Notes: generated by a model from the sequence alone, not told the origin. A DNA stretch of 64,000 nt from Rhodobacter maris (GCF_900217815.1 NZ_OBMT01000016.1:1-64000), one strand, 5' to 3'; shown: positions 26,726 to 36,549, counted from the first letter of the stretch. Numbers and translations: made by a program.

Positions 26726-27463
26726 TCAGTCGCTGAAGCAGCGCGCACGGCCATCGCGGCGGATCGTCTCGGCGCCATCCACGATCGCATTGGCCCGGCG
26801 CGAGACGAAACGCGAGGGCTTGGCGGCCGAGCGCTCCTTCGGATCGGGCAGCACCGCGGCGAGGAGTGCCGCCTGATGCGCCGAGAGCTTGTCGGGCGTG
26901 GTGCGGAAATAGTGGAAGGCGGCGGCATTGACGCCAAACACGCCCTCGCCGAATTCCGCGACATTGAGATAGATCTCGAGGATCCGCCGCTTCGTCCAGA
27001 TCGCCTCCACCGGCGGCGTCAGCATCGCCTCGAGCGCCTTGCGCGGCCAGCTCCGGCCCTGCCAGAGGAATACGTTCTTCACCACCTGTTGCGAGATCGT
27101 CGAGGCGCCGCGGTTCGCGCCCTTGTCGATCGCCTGACGGATCGCCGCCATGTCGAAGCCCCAGTGGTTGCAGAAATTGGCATCCTCCGCCGCCACCGCG
27201 GCGCGCAGCATCACCGGGGCGATATCCTCTGCATCGGTCCATTCCTGGTCGATGCCGCCAAGCCTCCGCCCCTCGCTCCACATCGTGTAGGTGGTGGGCG
27301 GGTTGACGAAATCATAAACGACAATCAGCGCCAGCAGCGCCGCGGCGAGACCGAGTGCAAACCGCGCCGCCCAGCCCGTCATCCGCCGCAGCGCGTCGCC
27401 CAGCCCGATACGCTGCGCGCTGCCGCGGCTCTTCGTCTTCGATGTTGGTCTGCTTCGCCCCAT
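26726..27463 (-). CDS. mtgA: monofunctional biosynthetic peptidoglycan transglycosylase
   Basis: This GT51 enzyme polymerises lipid II into glycan strands at the periplasmic face of the inner membrane. The protein is 245 residues from the ATG at 27463; longer in-frame starts exist, but their extra residues look like intergenic sequence. A single N-terminal membrane anchor (FALGLAAALLALIVVYDFV) precedes the GT51 domain with VAAEDANFCNHWGFD (catalytic glutamate), GASTISQQVVKNVFLWQGRS and KRRILEIYLNVAEFGEGVFG. It lacks a transpeptidase domain, as expected for MtgA. It lies directly downstream of gltB on the same strand. Confidence 0.92.
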   Translation of the reverse strand: MGRSRPTSKTKSRGSAQRIGLGDALRRMTGWAARFALGLAAALLALIVVYDFVNPPTTYTMWSEGRRLGGIDQEWTDAEDIAPVMLRAAVAAEDANFCNHWGFDMAAIRQAIDKGANRGASTISQQVVKNVFLWQGRSWPRKALEAMLTPPVEAIWTKRRILEIYLNVAEFGEGVFGVNAAAFHYFRTTPDKLSAHQAALLAAVLPDPKERSAAKPSRFVSRRANAIVDGAETIRRDGRARCFSD

Positions 27464-27568
27464 GCCGCCATAAGCCATGCCCGGCCCGATCTGGTCAAGC
27501 GCCGAGCCGTTGCGAAAAGGGCGGCCCCTCGCGGCGCCGCCCCGATGCACATTCTGTCGCTGCCGGGC

Positions 27569-30500
27569 TTATTCCGCCGGCATCGCTTTCGCTTCATCGG
27601 AGAGCGGGAAGGGCAGATGCATCAGCATTTCCTTCGGGCAGACCTGCAGGAAGTTTCTCCGTTCCACCTCCCAGTTGGCAAGGATCGCCGTGCCCTTGGC
27701 CGAGCCGGTTTCCTTCACATGCCGCTCGATCAGCCCCTTGAGCTGGGCCTCCCAATGGGCATGGCCGAGCGCGCAGGTGACGAGGCTTTCGAGGTTCATA
27801 TATTCCTCGGCGACCCCTTCCGGATCGTAAAGGAAGGCCATGCCCCCGGTCATGCCGGCGCCGAAGTTCGGCCCGATCCGGCCCAGAATCACCGCGACGC
27901 CACCGGTCATGTATTCGCAACCGTTCGAACCGCAGCCCTCGACCACGACTTTCGCACCGGAGTTGCGCACCGCAAAGCGCTCGCCCGCGCGGCCGGCCGC
28001 AAAGAGGAACCCGTCGGTCGCGCCGTAAAGCACGGTGTTGCCGATGATCGTGTTTTCGGCGGCGGTGAGCGGCGAGGCCATCGGCGGGCGCACCACGATG
28101 GTGCCGCCCGAAAGCCCCTTGCCCACATAGTCGTTGGCATCGCCCGAGACTTCGAGCTTCAGCCCCGGCGCGGCAAAGGCGCCGAGCGACTGGCCACAGG
28201 AGCCGGTGAGCCGCACCGTCAGGTGATCGGGCTGCAGCGCGTTGCGCATGCCGAAGTTCTTGACGATGTGCGAGGATGCGCGCGTGCCGATGGTGCGCAG
28301 CGTGTTGCGCACCGCATAGCTGAGCTGCATCTTCTCGCCGTCTTCAAAGAAGCGGTGGCCGTCCTTGATGATCTCGGCATCGAGCGTATCGGGCACATAG
28401 TTGCGCGGTTTCGAGCGGTCGTAGACGATCTTGTCCCAGCCATCGACGGTGATCAGCAGAGGGTTGAGGTCGAGGTCGTCAAGGTGCGCCGAGCCACGGC
28501 TGACCTGCGTGAGCAGGTCGGCCCGGCCGATGATCTCGTCCATCGACCGCGCGCCGATCGAGGCGAGCAATTCGCGCACTTCCTGGGCATAGAAGGTGAT
28601 CAGGTTGACCACCTTGTCCGCCGTACCGGTGAACTTGGCGCGCAGCTTCGGATCCTGGGTGCAGACCCCCACCGGGCAGGTGTTGGACTGGCATTGCCGC
28701 ACCATGATGCAGCCCATGGCGATGAGTGCCGCGGTGCCGATGCCATATTCCTCGGCCCCCATCATCGCCGCCATGACGATGTCGCGCCCGGTGCGCAGGC
28801 CGCCATCGGTGCGCAGCGTCACCCGCTCGCGCAGGTTGTTCATCGCAAGCACCTGATGCGCCTCGGTCAGACCCATCTCCCAGGGCAGGCCCGCATATTT
28901 GATCGAGGTCGCGGGGCTTGCCCCGGTGCCGCCATTGTGGCCCGAGATCAGGATGATGTCGGCTTTCGCCTTCGCCACCCCGGCCGCGATCGTGCCCACG
29001 CCCGAGGAGGCCACGAGCTTCACCGTCACCTTGGCGCGCGGGTTGATCTGCTTGAGGTCGTAGATCAGCTGCGCGAGGTCTTCGATACTGTAGATATCGT
29101 GGTGCGGGGGGGGGCTGATCAGCGTCACGCCCTTGGTCGAGTGGCGCAACCGCGCGATGAGTTCCGTCACCTTCATGCCCGGAAGCTGGCCGCCCTCGCC
29201 GGGTTTGGCCCCCTGCGCGACCTTGATTTCCAGCTCTTCGCAGGCGTTCAGATATTCCGCGGTCACACCAAAGCGCCCCGAGGCCACCTGTTTGATCTTC
29301 GCCGAGGGATTGTCGCCATTCGGTTCGGGCACGAAATGCGCCGGATCCTCGCCGCCTTCGCCACTATCCGATTTCGCGCCGATCCGGTTCATCGCCACGT
29401 TGAGAAGCTTGTGCGCCTCGGGCGAGAGCGCGCCCAGCGACATGCCCGGCGTGACGAAGCGCTTGCGGATCGCGGTGATGCTTTCCACCTCCTCGATCGG
29501 CACCGGTTTGCCGAGCGACTTGATGTCAAGCATGTCGCGGATGTGGATCGGCGGATTGGCCCGCATCAGCGCCGAATACTGCTTCCACATGTCATAGCTC
29601 GCGCGGTCGCAGGCGGCTTGCAGCATATGCATCGACTGCGCGCCCCAGGCATGGGTTTCGCCGGTCTTGCGCGCCTTGTAGAAGCCGCCGATCGGCAGCA
29701 CGTCCTGCCCGCCGAGCCAGCCCTTGGTGTGCACTTCCTCAAGTTTGCGCTGGATGCCGTGCAGCCCCATGCCGGAGATGCGGCTCTGCATGCCGGGGAA
29801 ATATTCGGCGACCATGGCGCGCGAAAGCCCCACCGCCTCGAAGTTCAGGCCGCCGCGATAGGAGGAGATGATCGAGATCCCCATCTTCGACATGATCTTC
29901 AGAAGCCCGGCGTCGATCGCATCGCGATAGCGGCGCAGGTTATCCTCAAGCGAGCCCGACAGCAGGCCGCGGGCGATCCGGTCGGCGATGCTGTCCTGCG
30001 CGAGATAGGCGTTCACCGTGGTCGCGCCGGAGCCGATCAGCACCGCGAAATAATGGCTGTCGATGCATTCGGCCGAGCGCACGTTGATCGAGGTGAAGGT
30101 GCGCAACCCCTTGCGGGTGAGCCAGGAATGCACCGCCGACGTGGCAAGGATCATCGGCATCCCGACCTTGCCCGGGCCCTGATGCTCATCGGTGAGAACA
30201 AGGTGCGAGGCACCCGAGCGCACGGCATCTTCCGCCTCGGCGCGAATCCGTTCGAGTTCTTCGCGCAAGGCTTCCTGCCCCGCCCCCTGCGGGAAGGTGC
30301 AGTCGATCGCCGTCACCGTGGTGGCAAAGGCCTTCATCATCTCCTTGAACTCGGCATTCGCCACGAACGGGCTCTCGAGGCTCCAGATCTCCGTCTGCGT
30401 GCTGTTTTCCTCGAGCACGTTCTTGAGGTTGCCAAAGCGGGTCTTCAGGCTCATCACCCGGCTTTCGCGCAAGGAGTCGATGGGCGGGTTGGTCACCTGC

Positions 30501-32107
30501 GAGAAGTTCTGCCGGAAGAAATGGCTGAGCGGTCGATATTGCTTGGAAAGCACCGCGGGCGGCGTGTCATCGCCCATCGAGGCGACCGCTTCCTTGCCGT
30601 CTTCCGCCATCGGCGCGAGGATGTTTTCAAGTTCCTCGACCGAATAGCCCGCCGCGATCTGGCGCTTGCGCAGTTCGGCGCCGGTGTGCATCGCCACTTC
30701 CGGCACATCGCGCAGGATCGCGTTAAGGTCCACCACCTTGCCGACCCAATCGCCGAAGGGCTGGCTGTTGGCGAGCCGGTCCTTGATCTCGCGGTCGTGG
30801 TAGAGCTTGCCCTCGCGCATGTCGACGGCGATCATCTGCCCCGGCCCGAGCGCGCCTTTTTCGCGCACGGACATTTCATCGATCGGCACCATGCCCGCCT
30901 CGGATCCGGCAATCAGCATGCCGTCGCCCGTCACCACATAGCGCATCGGGCGCAGGCCGTTGCGGTCGAGCCCGCCGCAGACCCAGCGGCCATCCGTCAT
31001 GGCCAGCGCTGCCGGGCCGTCCCAGGGCTCCATCACCGCGTTGCAATAGGCGTACATGTCCTGCCAGGCCTGCGGCATGTCGGTCGTGGTTTTCGACCAG
31101 GCCTCCGGCACCAGCATGGTTTTCGTCATTGGCGCCGAGCGGCCCGAGCGCACCATCAGTTCGAACACGGCGTCAAACGCGCCCGAATCCGAGGCACCGG
31201 CGGGGATGATCGGCTTGATGTCTTCGGCGGCGTCGCCGAAGGCAGAAGAGGCCATCCGGATCTCGTGGCTCTTCATCCAGTTGATGTTGCCCTTGATCGT
31301 GTTGATCTCGCCGTTATGCGCCAGCATCCGGAACGGTTGCGCCAGCCACCATTGCGGGAAGGTATTGGTGGAATAGCGCTGGTGATAAATCGCAAAAGCC
31401 GATTCAAAGCGCTCGTCCTTCAGGTCCGGATAGAACTCGGCGACCTGTTCGGCCAGCATCATCCCCTTGTAGATGATCGACCGGCACGACAGCGAGCAGA
31501 TGTAGAGACCGGCGATCTGGGCGGCGACCGCGGCTTTCTCGATCCGGCGGCGGATGATGTAAAGCTCGCGCTCGAACTGCTCGTCATCGATGTCCTTCTC
31601 GCAGCGGATCAGGATCTGTTCGATCTCGGGGCGGGTGGCATTGGCCTTTTCGCCCAGCACCGAAGTGTTCACCGGCACATGGCGCCAGCCATAGATGTAA
31701 TGGCCCATCCGCAGCACTTCGGTTTCCACGATCGTGCGGCAGCGTTCCTGCGCGCCGAAATCGGTGCGCGGCAGGAAGATCTGGCCCACCGCCACAAGTT
31801 TCTCACGGTCGGGCTCGTGACCCGTGCGGCGGATCTGGTCATAGAAATAGGGCGCCGGGATCTGCACGTGAATGCCCGCGCCGTCGCCCGTCTTGCCATC
31901 GGCATCGACCGCACCGCGGTGCCAGATCGCTTTCAGCGCGTCGATGCCGGAGGCCACGACCTTGCGGCTTGCCTTGCCGTCGAGCGCGACCACGAGACCG
32001 ACGCCGCAAGAGGCGTGCTCGTCTTCGCTCTTGTAGAGCGAATGCGCGTCCATCCACTTGCGCTTGGCTTCCTCGGCGGCAACCCAGGCTTCATCGTAAT
32101 TCATCAT
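27569..32107 (-). CDS. gltB: glutamate synthase (NADPH) large subunit
   Basis: This enzyme transfers the amide of glutamine to 2-oxoglutarate, making two glutamates, and is central to ammonium assimilation. The 1512 residues include a short propeptide of about 33 residues ending in DEHAS, then Cys34 (CGVGLVVAL), the N-terminal nucleophile of the glutaminase domain. Next come the central domain, the FMN-binding synthase domain (about 820-1210), with MVRQCQSNTCPVGVC holding the 3Fe-4S cysteines, and a C-terminal beta-helix with repeated G-x-x-G-x-x-x-G (GKGLSGGTIVV). AAGGAGG precedes the ATG. The start overlaps the stop of the upstream secreted-protein gene (ATGATGA), tying gltD, that gene and gltB into one operon. 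Confidence 0.97.
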   Translation of the reverse strand: MMNYDEAWVAAEEAKRKWMDAHSLYKSEDEHASCGVGLVVALDGKASRKVVASGIDALKAIWHRGAVDADGKTGDGAGIHVQIPAPYFYDQIRRTGHEPDREKLVAVGQIFLPRTDFGAQERCRTIVETEVLRMGHYIYGWRHVPVNTSVLGEKANATRPEIEQILIRCEKDIDDEQFERELYIIRRRIEKAAVAAQIAGLYICSLSCRSIIYKGMMLAEQVAEFYPDLKDERFESAFAIYHQRYSTNTFPQWWLAQPFRMLAHNGEINTIKGNINWMKSHEIRMASSAFGDAAEDIKPIIPAGASDSGAFDAVFELMVRSGRSAPMTKTMLVPEAWSKTTTDMPQAWQDMYAYCNAVMEPWDGPAALAMTDGRWVCGGLDRNGLRPMRYVVTGDGMLIAGSEAGMVPIDEMSVREKGALGPGQMIAVDMREGKLYHDREIKDRLANSQPFGDWVGKVVDLNAILRDVPEVAMHTGAELRKRQIAAGYSVEELENILAPMAEDGKEAVASMGDDTPPAVLSKQYRPLSHFFRQNFSQVTNPPIDSLRESRVMSLKTRFGNLKNVLEENSTQTEIWSLESPFVANAEFKEMMKAFATTVTAIDCTFPQGAGQEALREELERIRAEAEDAVRSGASHLVLTDEHQGPGKVGMPMILATSAVHSWLTRKGLRTFTSINVRSAECIDSHYFAVLIGSGATTVNAYLAQDSIADRIARGLLSGSLEDNLRRYRDAIDAGLLKIMSKMGISIISSYRGGLNFEAVGLSRAMVAEYFPGMQSRISGMGLHGIQRKLEEVHTKGWLGGQDVLPIGGFYKARKTGETHAWGAQSMHMLQAACDRASYDMWKQYSALMRANPPIHIRDMLDIKSLGKPVPIEEVESITAIRKRFVTPGMSLGALSPEAHKLLNVAMNRIGAKSDSGEGGEDPAHFVPEPNGDNPSAKIKQVASGRFGVTAEYLNACEELEIKVAQGAKPGEGGQLPGMKVTELIARLRHSTKGVTLISPPPHHDIYSIEDLAQLIYDLKQINPRAKVTVKLVASSGVGTIAAGVAKAKADIILISGHNGGTGASPATSIKYAGLPWEMGLTEAHQVLAMNNLRERVTLRTDGGLRTGRDIVMAAMMGAEEYGIGTAALIAMGCIMVRQCQSNTCPVGVCTQDPKLRAKFTGTADKVVNLITFYAQEVRELLASIGARSMDEIIGRADLLTQVSRGSAHLDDLDLNPLLITVDGWDKIVYDRSKPRNYVPDTLDAEIIKDGHRFFEDGEKMQLSYAVRNTLRTIGTRASSHIVKNFGMRNALQPDHLTVRLTGSCGQSLGAFAAPGLKLEVSGDANDYVGKGLSGGTIVVRPPMASPLTAAENTIIGNTVLYGATDGFLFAAGRAGERFAVRNSGAKVVVEGCGSNGCEYMTGGVAVILGRIGPNFGAGMTGGMAFLYDPEGVAEEYMNLESLVTCALGHAHWEAQLKGLIERHVKETGSAKGTAILANWEVERRNFLQVCPKEMLMHLPFPLSDEAKAMPAE

Positions 32108-32835
32108 TTCACGGCCTCCTTCGAGGGATGGTCAACGAGGGGCGACAGATCGGTCAGCATCATGTCGCAATCATATTCGGGGCGAGTGGCGGCGAAGCCT
32201 GCCTCCCCCGGGAAGGCAAAGCTCACCGGCGTGTCGATGCTGGTGGAGCGCTCGCCATAGGCGTTCTCGAAACTTTCGGTCCCGCTGAAGAAGAGCCGCA
32301 TCTTGCGACTGATCAGCTGTGTGCCCTTGCGGGTGGCGGTGCGGTTTCCCTGGGCATCCACGATCTGCATCTCAAAGCGGCACTGCTCCAGCGGCACACC
32401 GTCAATCGTGATTGTCTGCCCGGTCAGCGTGTCATTGCCGATGTAGCGCTGCGCCGTGCCCATATTCGAGCGGGTGACGAAGTCGTAATCGTCCCGGCCC
32501 GTGCTGAGCAGGGTCGAGAAAGACGCGCTGTCGGCGGTGGCGGCCGCGTCCAGCGCATCCACCTCACCCGAATAAAGGCTGACGCTTTCGACCCAGCGCG
32601 TTTCGGCATCGATATGGCTCAGGAAATATTCCCCCTCGCCGTCAGCAAAGGAAATCCACTGATCGCCGGGCGGATCGCCCGCGCAGGTGTAGTAGTTCGC
32701 CACCTGGCAGGAATGCATCTGCACCGTCATGCCCAGCGTGCAGCCCGCAGGCGGCACGAAAACGGCCCCCGCGAGGGCGGGCGCGGCGGCACAAAGCCCC
32801 CCGGCTGTCAGCAGAAGGAATGCAAGTCTCGGCAT
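32104..32835 (-). CDS. predicted secreted protein between gltD and gltB
   Basis: This 243-residue protein has a clean signal peptide (MPRLAFLLLTAGGLCAAAPA, then LA) and no membrane segment afterwards. The mature part contains four early cysteines (GCTLGMTVQMHSCQVANYYT followed by C) and two late ones, which suggests disulfide bonds in the periplasm. No domain is recognised with confidence. It is translated from the gltD transcript and its stop overlaps the gltB start. A secreted protein inside the operon of a cytoplasmic enzyme is unusual; I recall similar genes at this position in other Rhodobacterales but cannot verify that here. Confidence 0.8.
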   Translation of the reverse strand: MPRLAFLLLTAGGLCAAAPALAGAVFVPPAGCTLGMTVQMHSCQVANYYTCAGDPPGDQWISFADGEGEYFLSHIDAETRWVESVSLYSGEVDALDAAATADSASFSTLLSTGRDDYDFVTRSNMGTAQRYIGNDTLTGQTITIDGVPLEQCRFEMQIVDAQGNRTATRKGTQLISRKMRLFFSGTESFENAYGERSTSIDTPVSFAFPGEAGFAATRPEYDCDMMLTDLSPLVDHPSKEAVK

Positions 32836-32884
32836 CTCATGCCCTTTCGAAGACCCGGGCCGGGGCGCTTATGCGCCCGGGCGC

Positions 32885-34318
32885 TCATTCTGCCGCGATG
32901 CGGCCGGAACCATCCAGAAAACGGATGATCTCCGCCCCCGCTTCGCGACCGTCGCGGATCGCCCAGACGACGAGCGAGGCGCCGCGCACGATGTCGCCCA
33001 CCGCATAGACGCCGGGCAGGCTGGTGGCATGGGTGCCGAAATTCGCCTTCACCGTGCCCCAACGGGTGGTTTCCAGATCTTCGGTGCCCCAGAGCGCGGG
33101 CAGGTCTTCGGGCTCGAAGCCGAGTGCGGTGATCACGAGATCTGCCGCTTCCTCGTAAAGGCCGCCCTCGATAGGCTCAGGGCTCTGGCGACCCGAGGCA
33201 TCGGGCGCGCCAAGGCGCATGCGCTGCACCGTCACCGAGGCGACGGGATTGCCCGAAAACGCCTTGGGAGCCGAGAGCCAGACGAATTCGGCCCCCTCTT
33301 CCTCGGCATTGGTCACCTCGCGCTGGCTGCCCGGCATGTTGGCCCGGTCGCGCCGGTAGAGGCATTTGACAGAGGTGGCGCCCTGACGAATGGCCGTGCG
33401 CACACAGTCCATCGCCGTGTCGCCGCCGCCGATCACCAGCACGCGCTTGCCTTCCGCGTTCAATGTGCCGTCATCGAATTCCGCCACCTCGTCACCGAAG
33501 CTCTTGCGGTTTGAAGTGGTGAGATAATCGATCGCGCGGACGATGCCCCTGGCATCGGAGCCCGGGTCGGTGAGCGCGCGCGTTTTATAGACGCCGGTGG
33601 CGATCAGCACGGCATCATGCTTGCCGCGGATCGCGTCGAAGGAAATGTCGGTGCCGACATTGCAGTTGAGCACGAATTCGACGCCGCCCTCCTCGAGTTG
33701 ATGCACGCGGTTCATCACCACGTCCTTCTCGAGTTTGAAACCCGGGATGCCATAGGTGAGCAGGCCGCCCGCGCGGTCATTGCGATCATAAACGGTGACC
33801 TGAAGCCCCGCGCGGCGCAACACGTCGGCGGCCGCAAGCCCGCCCGGGCCGCCACCGATGATGCCGATCGATTCAGGCCGGTCCACCGCCGGTTTGATCG
33901 GCTTCACCCAGCCGCGATCCCAGGCGGTGTCGGTGATGTATTTCTCGATCGCGCCGATCGTCACCGTGCCATGGCCAGATTGCTCGATCACGCAATTGCC
34001 TTCGCACAGCCGGTCCTGCGGGCAGATGCGGCCGCAGATCTCGGGGAAGGCGTTGGTGGACTGGGAAACCTCATAAGCTTCCGCGAGCCGCCCCTCGGCG
34101 GTCAGGCGCAGCCAGTCGGGGATGTTGTTGTTGAGCGGGCAATGCGAATGGCAATAGGGCACGCCGCATTGGCTGCAACGGCTCGCCTGCTCGGCTGCCT
34201 TGGCATCGGCGAATTCGCGATAGATCTCATCGAAGTCGTGCGCGCGCACGGCGGCATCGCGTTTTTCAGGCGTCTCCTTCGCCGTCGAGACGAATTTGAG
34301 CATGCGTTGCTGTGCCAT
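32885..34318 (-). CDS. gltD: glutamate synthase small subunit
   Basis: This FAD- and iron-sulfur-containing subunit passes electrons from NADPH to GltB. The 477 residues include an N-terminal 4Fe-4S region with CSQCGVPYCHSHCPLNNNIP and ICPQDRLCEGNCV, an FAD-binding GIIGGGPGGLAAADVLRRAG at about 150-170, the NADPH site VIGGGDTAMDCVRTA, and the C-terminal GVYAVGDIVRGASLVVWAI that closes the flavin pocket. A GGAAGG ribosome site precedes the ATG. It is the first gene of gltD-(secreted protein)-gltB. Confidence 0.96.
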   Translation of the reverse strand: MAQQRMLKFVSTAKETPEKRDAAVRAHDFDEIYREFADAKAAEQASRCSQCGVPYCHSHCPLNNNIPDWLRLTAEGRLAEAYEVSQSTNAFPEICGRICPQDRLCEGNCVIEQSGHGTVTIGAIEKYITDTAWDRGWVKPIKPAVDRPESIGIIGGGPGGLAAADVLRRAGLQVTVYDRNDRAGGLLTYGIPGFKLEKDVVMNRVHQLEEGGVEFVLNCNVGTDISFDAIRGKHDAVLIATGVYKTRALTDPGSDARGIVRAIDYLTTSNRKSFGDEVAEFDDGTLNAEGKRVLVIGGGDTAMDCVRTAIRQGATSVKCLYRRDRANMPGSQREVTNAEEEGAEFVWLSAPKAFSGNPVASVTVQRMRLGAPDASGRQSPEPIEGGLYEEAADLVITALGFEPEDLPALWGTEDLETTRWGTVKANFGTHATSLPGVYAVGDIVRGASLVVWAIRDGREAGAEIIRFLDGSGRIAAE

Positions 34319-34451
34319 GGTTGCACCTTCCTTGGTGTGAAGCCGGGTGCGCCCTCATACACCGAGGGTAAACAAATTAAAAGTCAGTATGTGTGACCTA
34401 ATATGCGGAAAGTGGCGCCTTCGGCTGCGACAGGGTGCCGGAATCTGCAAA

Positions 34452-34478
34452 ATATAGGTCAGATGACATTACCTATAT
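34452..34478. promoter_or_regulatory. inverted repeat in the gltD upstream region (candidate operator)
   Basis: ATATAGGT at 34452-34459 and ACCTATAT at 34471-34478 form a perfect 8-bp inverted repeat with an 11-base centre. A related half-site, TGACCTAATAT, lies at 34394-34404. The AT-rich elements stand out in GC-rich DNA and lie 76-160 bases upstream of gltD, beyond the 3' end of uppP. The binding protein is unknown. Confidence 0.5.
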
Positions 34479-34521
34479 GGAGGCGCAGGCCGATTGTTCG
34501 TGATTTTTGGGTGATTCGGTG

Positions 34522-35316
34522 TCAGGAAAGGACACCCGCCGCCACGAGCCCGAGCAGAACACCGCCGAAGGCGATCCGATACCAGGCGAAAATCGTGAAG
34601 CGATGCGTGCGGATATAGCCCAGAAGCCATTTCACCGCGACGAAGGCGGTGATGGTCGAGACAGCGAAGGCGATACCGAGGGCTGTCCAGTCTTCCGACA
34701 CCGCATCACCGCTCAATTGCTTGAGGAGCTCATAGGCGGTTGCCGCATACATCGTCGGAATGCCGACGAGGAAGGCAAACTCGGTCGCCGCGGCACGGTT
34801 CGAGGTGCCGAGCAGCATGGCGATGAAGATCGTCGAGGCAGAGCGGGACGTTCCCGGAAACACCCCGGCGATAATCTGCGCGATGCCTACGGCCACAGCA
34901 ACCGTCATCGTGATGCGCGCGCAATCAGCTTTACGCTCGGCCAGCCGTTCGGCAACGATCATCCAGATGCCACCGATCACCAGCGCCAGCGCCACCGGCA
35001 TCACCGTCTCCGGCAGTTCGAAGCCGAGCTTCTTGACCACCAGACCAAGCACCGCGGTGATCAGAAACGCCACGGTGAGCTTGAGCAGGTAATCGCGGTT
35101 TTCGGCATCGCCCAAACCGGCAAAAAGGCCGACGATCCGGCGCCAGTAGATCAGCGTCACCGCAAGGATCGCCCCGGCCTGAATCGCGATATTATAAGTG
35201 TCGGAGCGGGTGCCGAGCCAGTTTTCCGCCAAAAGCAGGTGACCGGTGGAGGAGATCGGCAGAAACTCCGTGATCCCCTCGATCACGCCAAGGACGACAT
35301 CGGCCCAGTAGGACAT
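34522..35316 (-). CDS. uppP: undecaprenyl-diphosphatase
   Basis: This integral membrane phosphatase of the BacA/UppP type recycles undecaprenyl diphosphate to the monophosphate carrier used for peptidoglycan and polysaccharide synthesis; overexpression of the family gives bacitracin resistance. The 264 residues have about eight hydrophobic segments and the two family motifs: EGITEFLPISSTGHLLLAE near residue 13 (the glutamates and PxSSxGH) and GVFPGTSRSASTIFIAMLLG near residue 155 (PGTSRSAST). It starts three bases after the stop of the upstream NDUFA9-like gene, so the two form an operon. Confidence 0.95.
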   Translation of the reverse strand: MSYWADVVLGVIEGITEFLPISSTGHLLLAENWLGTRSDTYNIAIQAGAILAVTLIYWRRIVGLFAGLGDAENRDYLLKLTVAFLITAVLGLVVKKLGFELPETVMPVALALVIGGIWMIVAERLAERKADCARITMTVAVAVGIAQIIAGVFPGTSRSASTIFIAMLLGTSNRAAATEFAFLVGIPTMYAATAYELLKQLSGDAVSEDWTALGIAFAVSTITAFVAVKWLLGYIRTHRFTIFAWYRIAFGGVLLGLVAAGVLS

Positions 35317-35319
35317 GGA

Positions 35320-36306
35320 TCACCCGTGTTTGCGCAGGTTCTTTGCGGAAGCCTGAATCGCTTCATACTGCCCATGCGGGCGGAACCGCCAGAGGTAATC
35401 GGGCAGCACTGCGCCCATCGGCGTCGGCAGGATGCCGAGATCAGCGAAGGTTTTTGCCCCTTTCGACACCACATTGTTGCGGCCGAGGTTCTTGAGCTGA
35501 TCCACCGTGAGGATGCGGTTGGTGATCAGCCCGCCGGTGAGCCATTGCACCGTGTCGCCCGCCATCGCGGTGAGTTTCGAGACGACGCCGGGCAGGCTGA
35601 TGACGGGGTTCTTGCGCCCCACCACCTTCAGCATCCGTTTCATCAGCTTTTCGAAGGTTTCGACATCGGGGCCGCCGAGTTCATAGGTGCCCTCGGCCTT
35701 GCCAAGCACCGCCATCACCGCCGCCTGAGCCACGTCATCCACATAGACCGGCTGGAATTTCGTCTCGCCCGCCGTGATCGGCAGCACCGGGGCAAGCTTC
35801 GCCATGGCCGCGAAGCGGTTGAAGAAATCATCTTCGGGGCCAAAAATCACGGAAGGCCGCAAGATTACGGCCTTCGGGAAGGCCTTGCGCACCGCTTGCT
35901 CGCCCCAGCCCTTGGTGCGGGCATATTTGCTGTCGGAATCGGTGTCCGCGCCGATCGCCGAGATCTGCACGAGCCGCTCCACTCCCATCTCGGCGGCGAT
36001 CGTGGCGATGCGCTCCGCACCCTCGGCCTGCACCGCCGAGAAAGTGTTCCTGCCCTCGTTCACAAGGATGCCGACGCAATTCACCACGGCATCGGCGCCC
36101 TGCATCGCCAGGCGCACCGAGGCGCTGTCGCGCACATTGCAGAAGATCGGTTCGACCTGACCCACCGCGCCATAGGGTCGCACGAAAAGCGCCTCGTTCG
36201 GGCGGCGCACCGCCACGCGTACACGCCAGCCTTCCTTCGCCATGCGCCGGGCGATGTAGCGCCCCACGAACCCCGAACCGCCATAGATCGTGACCAGCTT
36301 CGACAT
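35320..36306 (-). CDS. complex I NDUFA9-subunit-family NAD(P)-binding protein
   Basis: This 328-residue atypical short-chain dehydrogenase is related to the NDUFA9 subunit of complex I and to NmrA-like proteins. The nucleotide-binding motif is at the very start ([20 protein letters not shown]), followed by [40 protein letters not shown] (the Tyr-x3-Lys-like segment), [20 protein letters not shown] and [14 protein letters not shown]. Alphaproteobacterial homologues are common and may stabilise complex I. The frame stays open upstream to 36657, but the ATG at 36306 matches the family start. It is cotranscribed with uppP. Confidence 0.9.
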   Translation of the reverse strand: MSKLVTIYGGSGFVGRYIARRMAKEGWRVRVAVRRPNEALFVRPYGAVGQVEPIFCNVRDSASVRLAMQGADAVVNCVGILVNEGRNTFSAVQAEGAERIATIAAEMGVERLVQISAIGADTDSDSKYARTKGWGEQAVRKAFPKAVILRPSVIFGPEDDFFNRFAAMAKLAPVLPITAGETKFQPVYVDDVAQAAVMAVLGKAEGTYELGGPDVETFEKLMKRMLKVVGRKNPVISLPGVVSKLTAMAGDTVQWLTGGLITNRILTVDQLKNLGRNNVVSKGAKTFADLGILPTPMGAVLPDYLWRFRPHGQYEAIQASAKNLRKHG

Positions 36307-36419
36307 CGCTCTCGGCCCCATATTGCATACCATCGTATCCAGATTTAGCCGCAACCCCCCGTTCAAACAAGGGAGAAGGCGGCACCGGGACGGGCGCACA
36401 ATATTTCTTTCGATCCCCG

Positions 36420-36448
36420 TTGACAGTCCTCGCGGCGGCAGATACATC
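36420..36448 (+). promoter_or_regulatory. sigma-70 promoter of tRNA-Leu
   Basis: A perfect -35 box TTGACA at 36420-36425 is followed after exactly 17 bases by TACATC at 36443-36448, which fits a -10 box. This places the start of transcription about 10 bases before the tRNA gene. Confidence 0.75.
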
Positions 36449-36464
36449 GCCCTCCACGACATCA

Positions 36465-36549
36465 GCCCAGATGGCGGAATTGGTAGACGCGCACGGTTCA
36501 GGTCCGTGTGCCGCAAGGCGTGGAGGTTCGAGTCCTCTTCTGGGCACCA
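36465..36549 (+). tRNA. tRNA-Leu (CAG)
   Basis: The 85-base gene folds into a long-variable-arm tRNA. The acceptor stem pairs GCCCAGA with TCTGGGC, followed by the discriminator A and an encoded CCA. The D-arm has GGTAGACGC. The anticodon stem-loop CACGG-TTCAGGT-CCGTG has anticodon CAG. The T-arm is GAGGTTCGAGTCCTC. The class-II variable arm (TGCCGCAAGGCG) is typical of leucine. Confidence 0.97.

Noticed and set aside
26876-32260. A 1794-codon open frame antisense to gltB
   Set aside because: GC-rich codon bias keeps the opposite strand open. The product is low-complexity His/Arg/Ala-rich sequence with no recognisable domain, whereas gltB on the minus strand is unmistakable.
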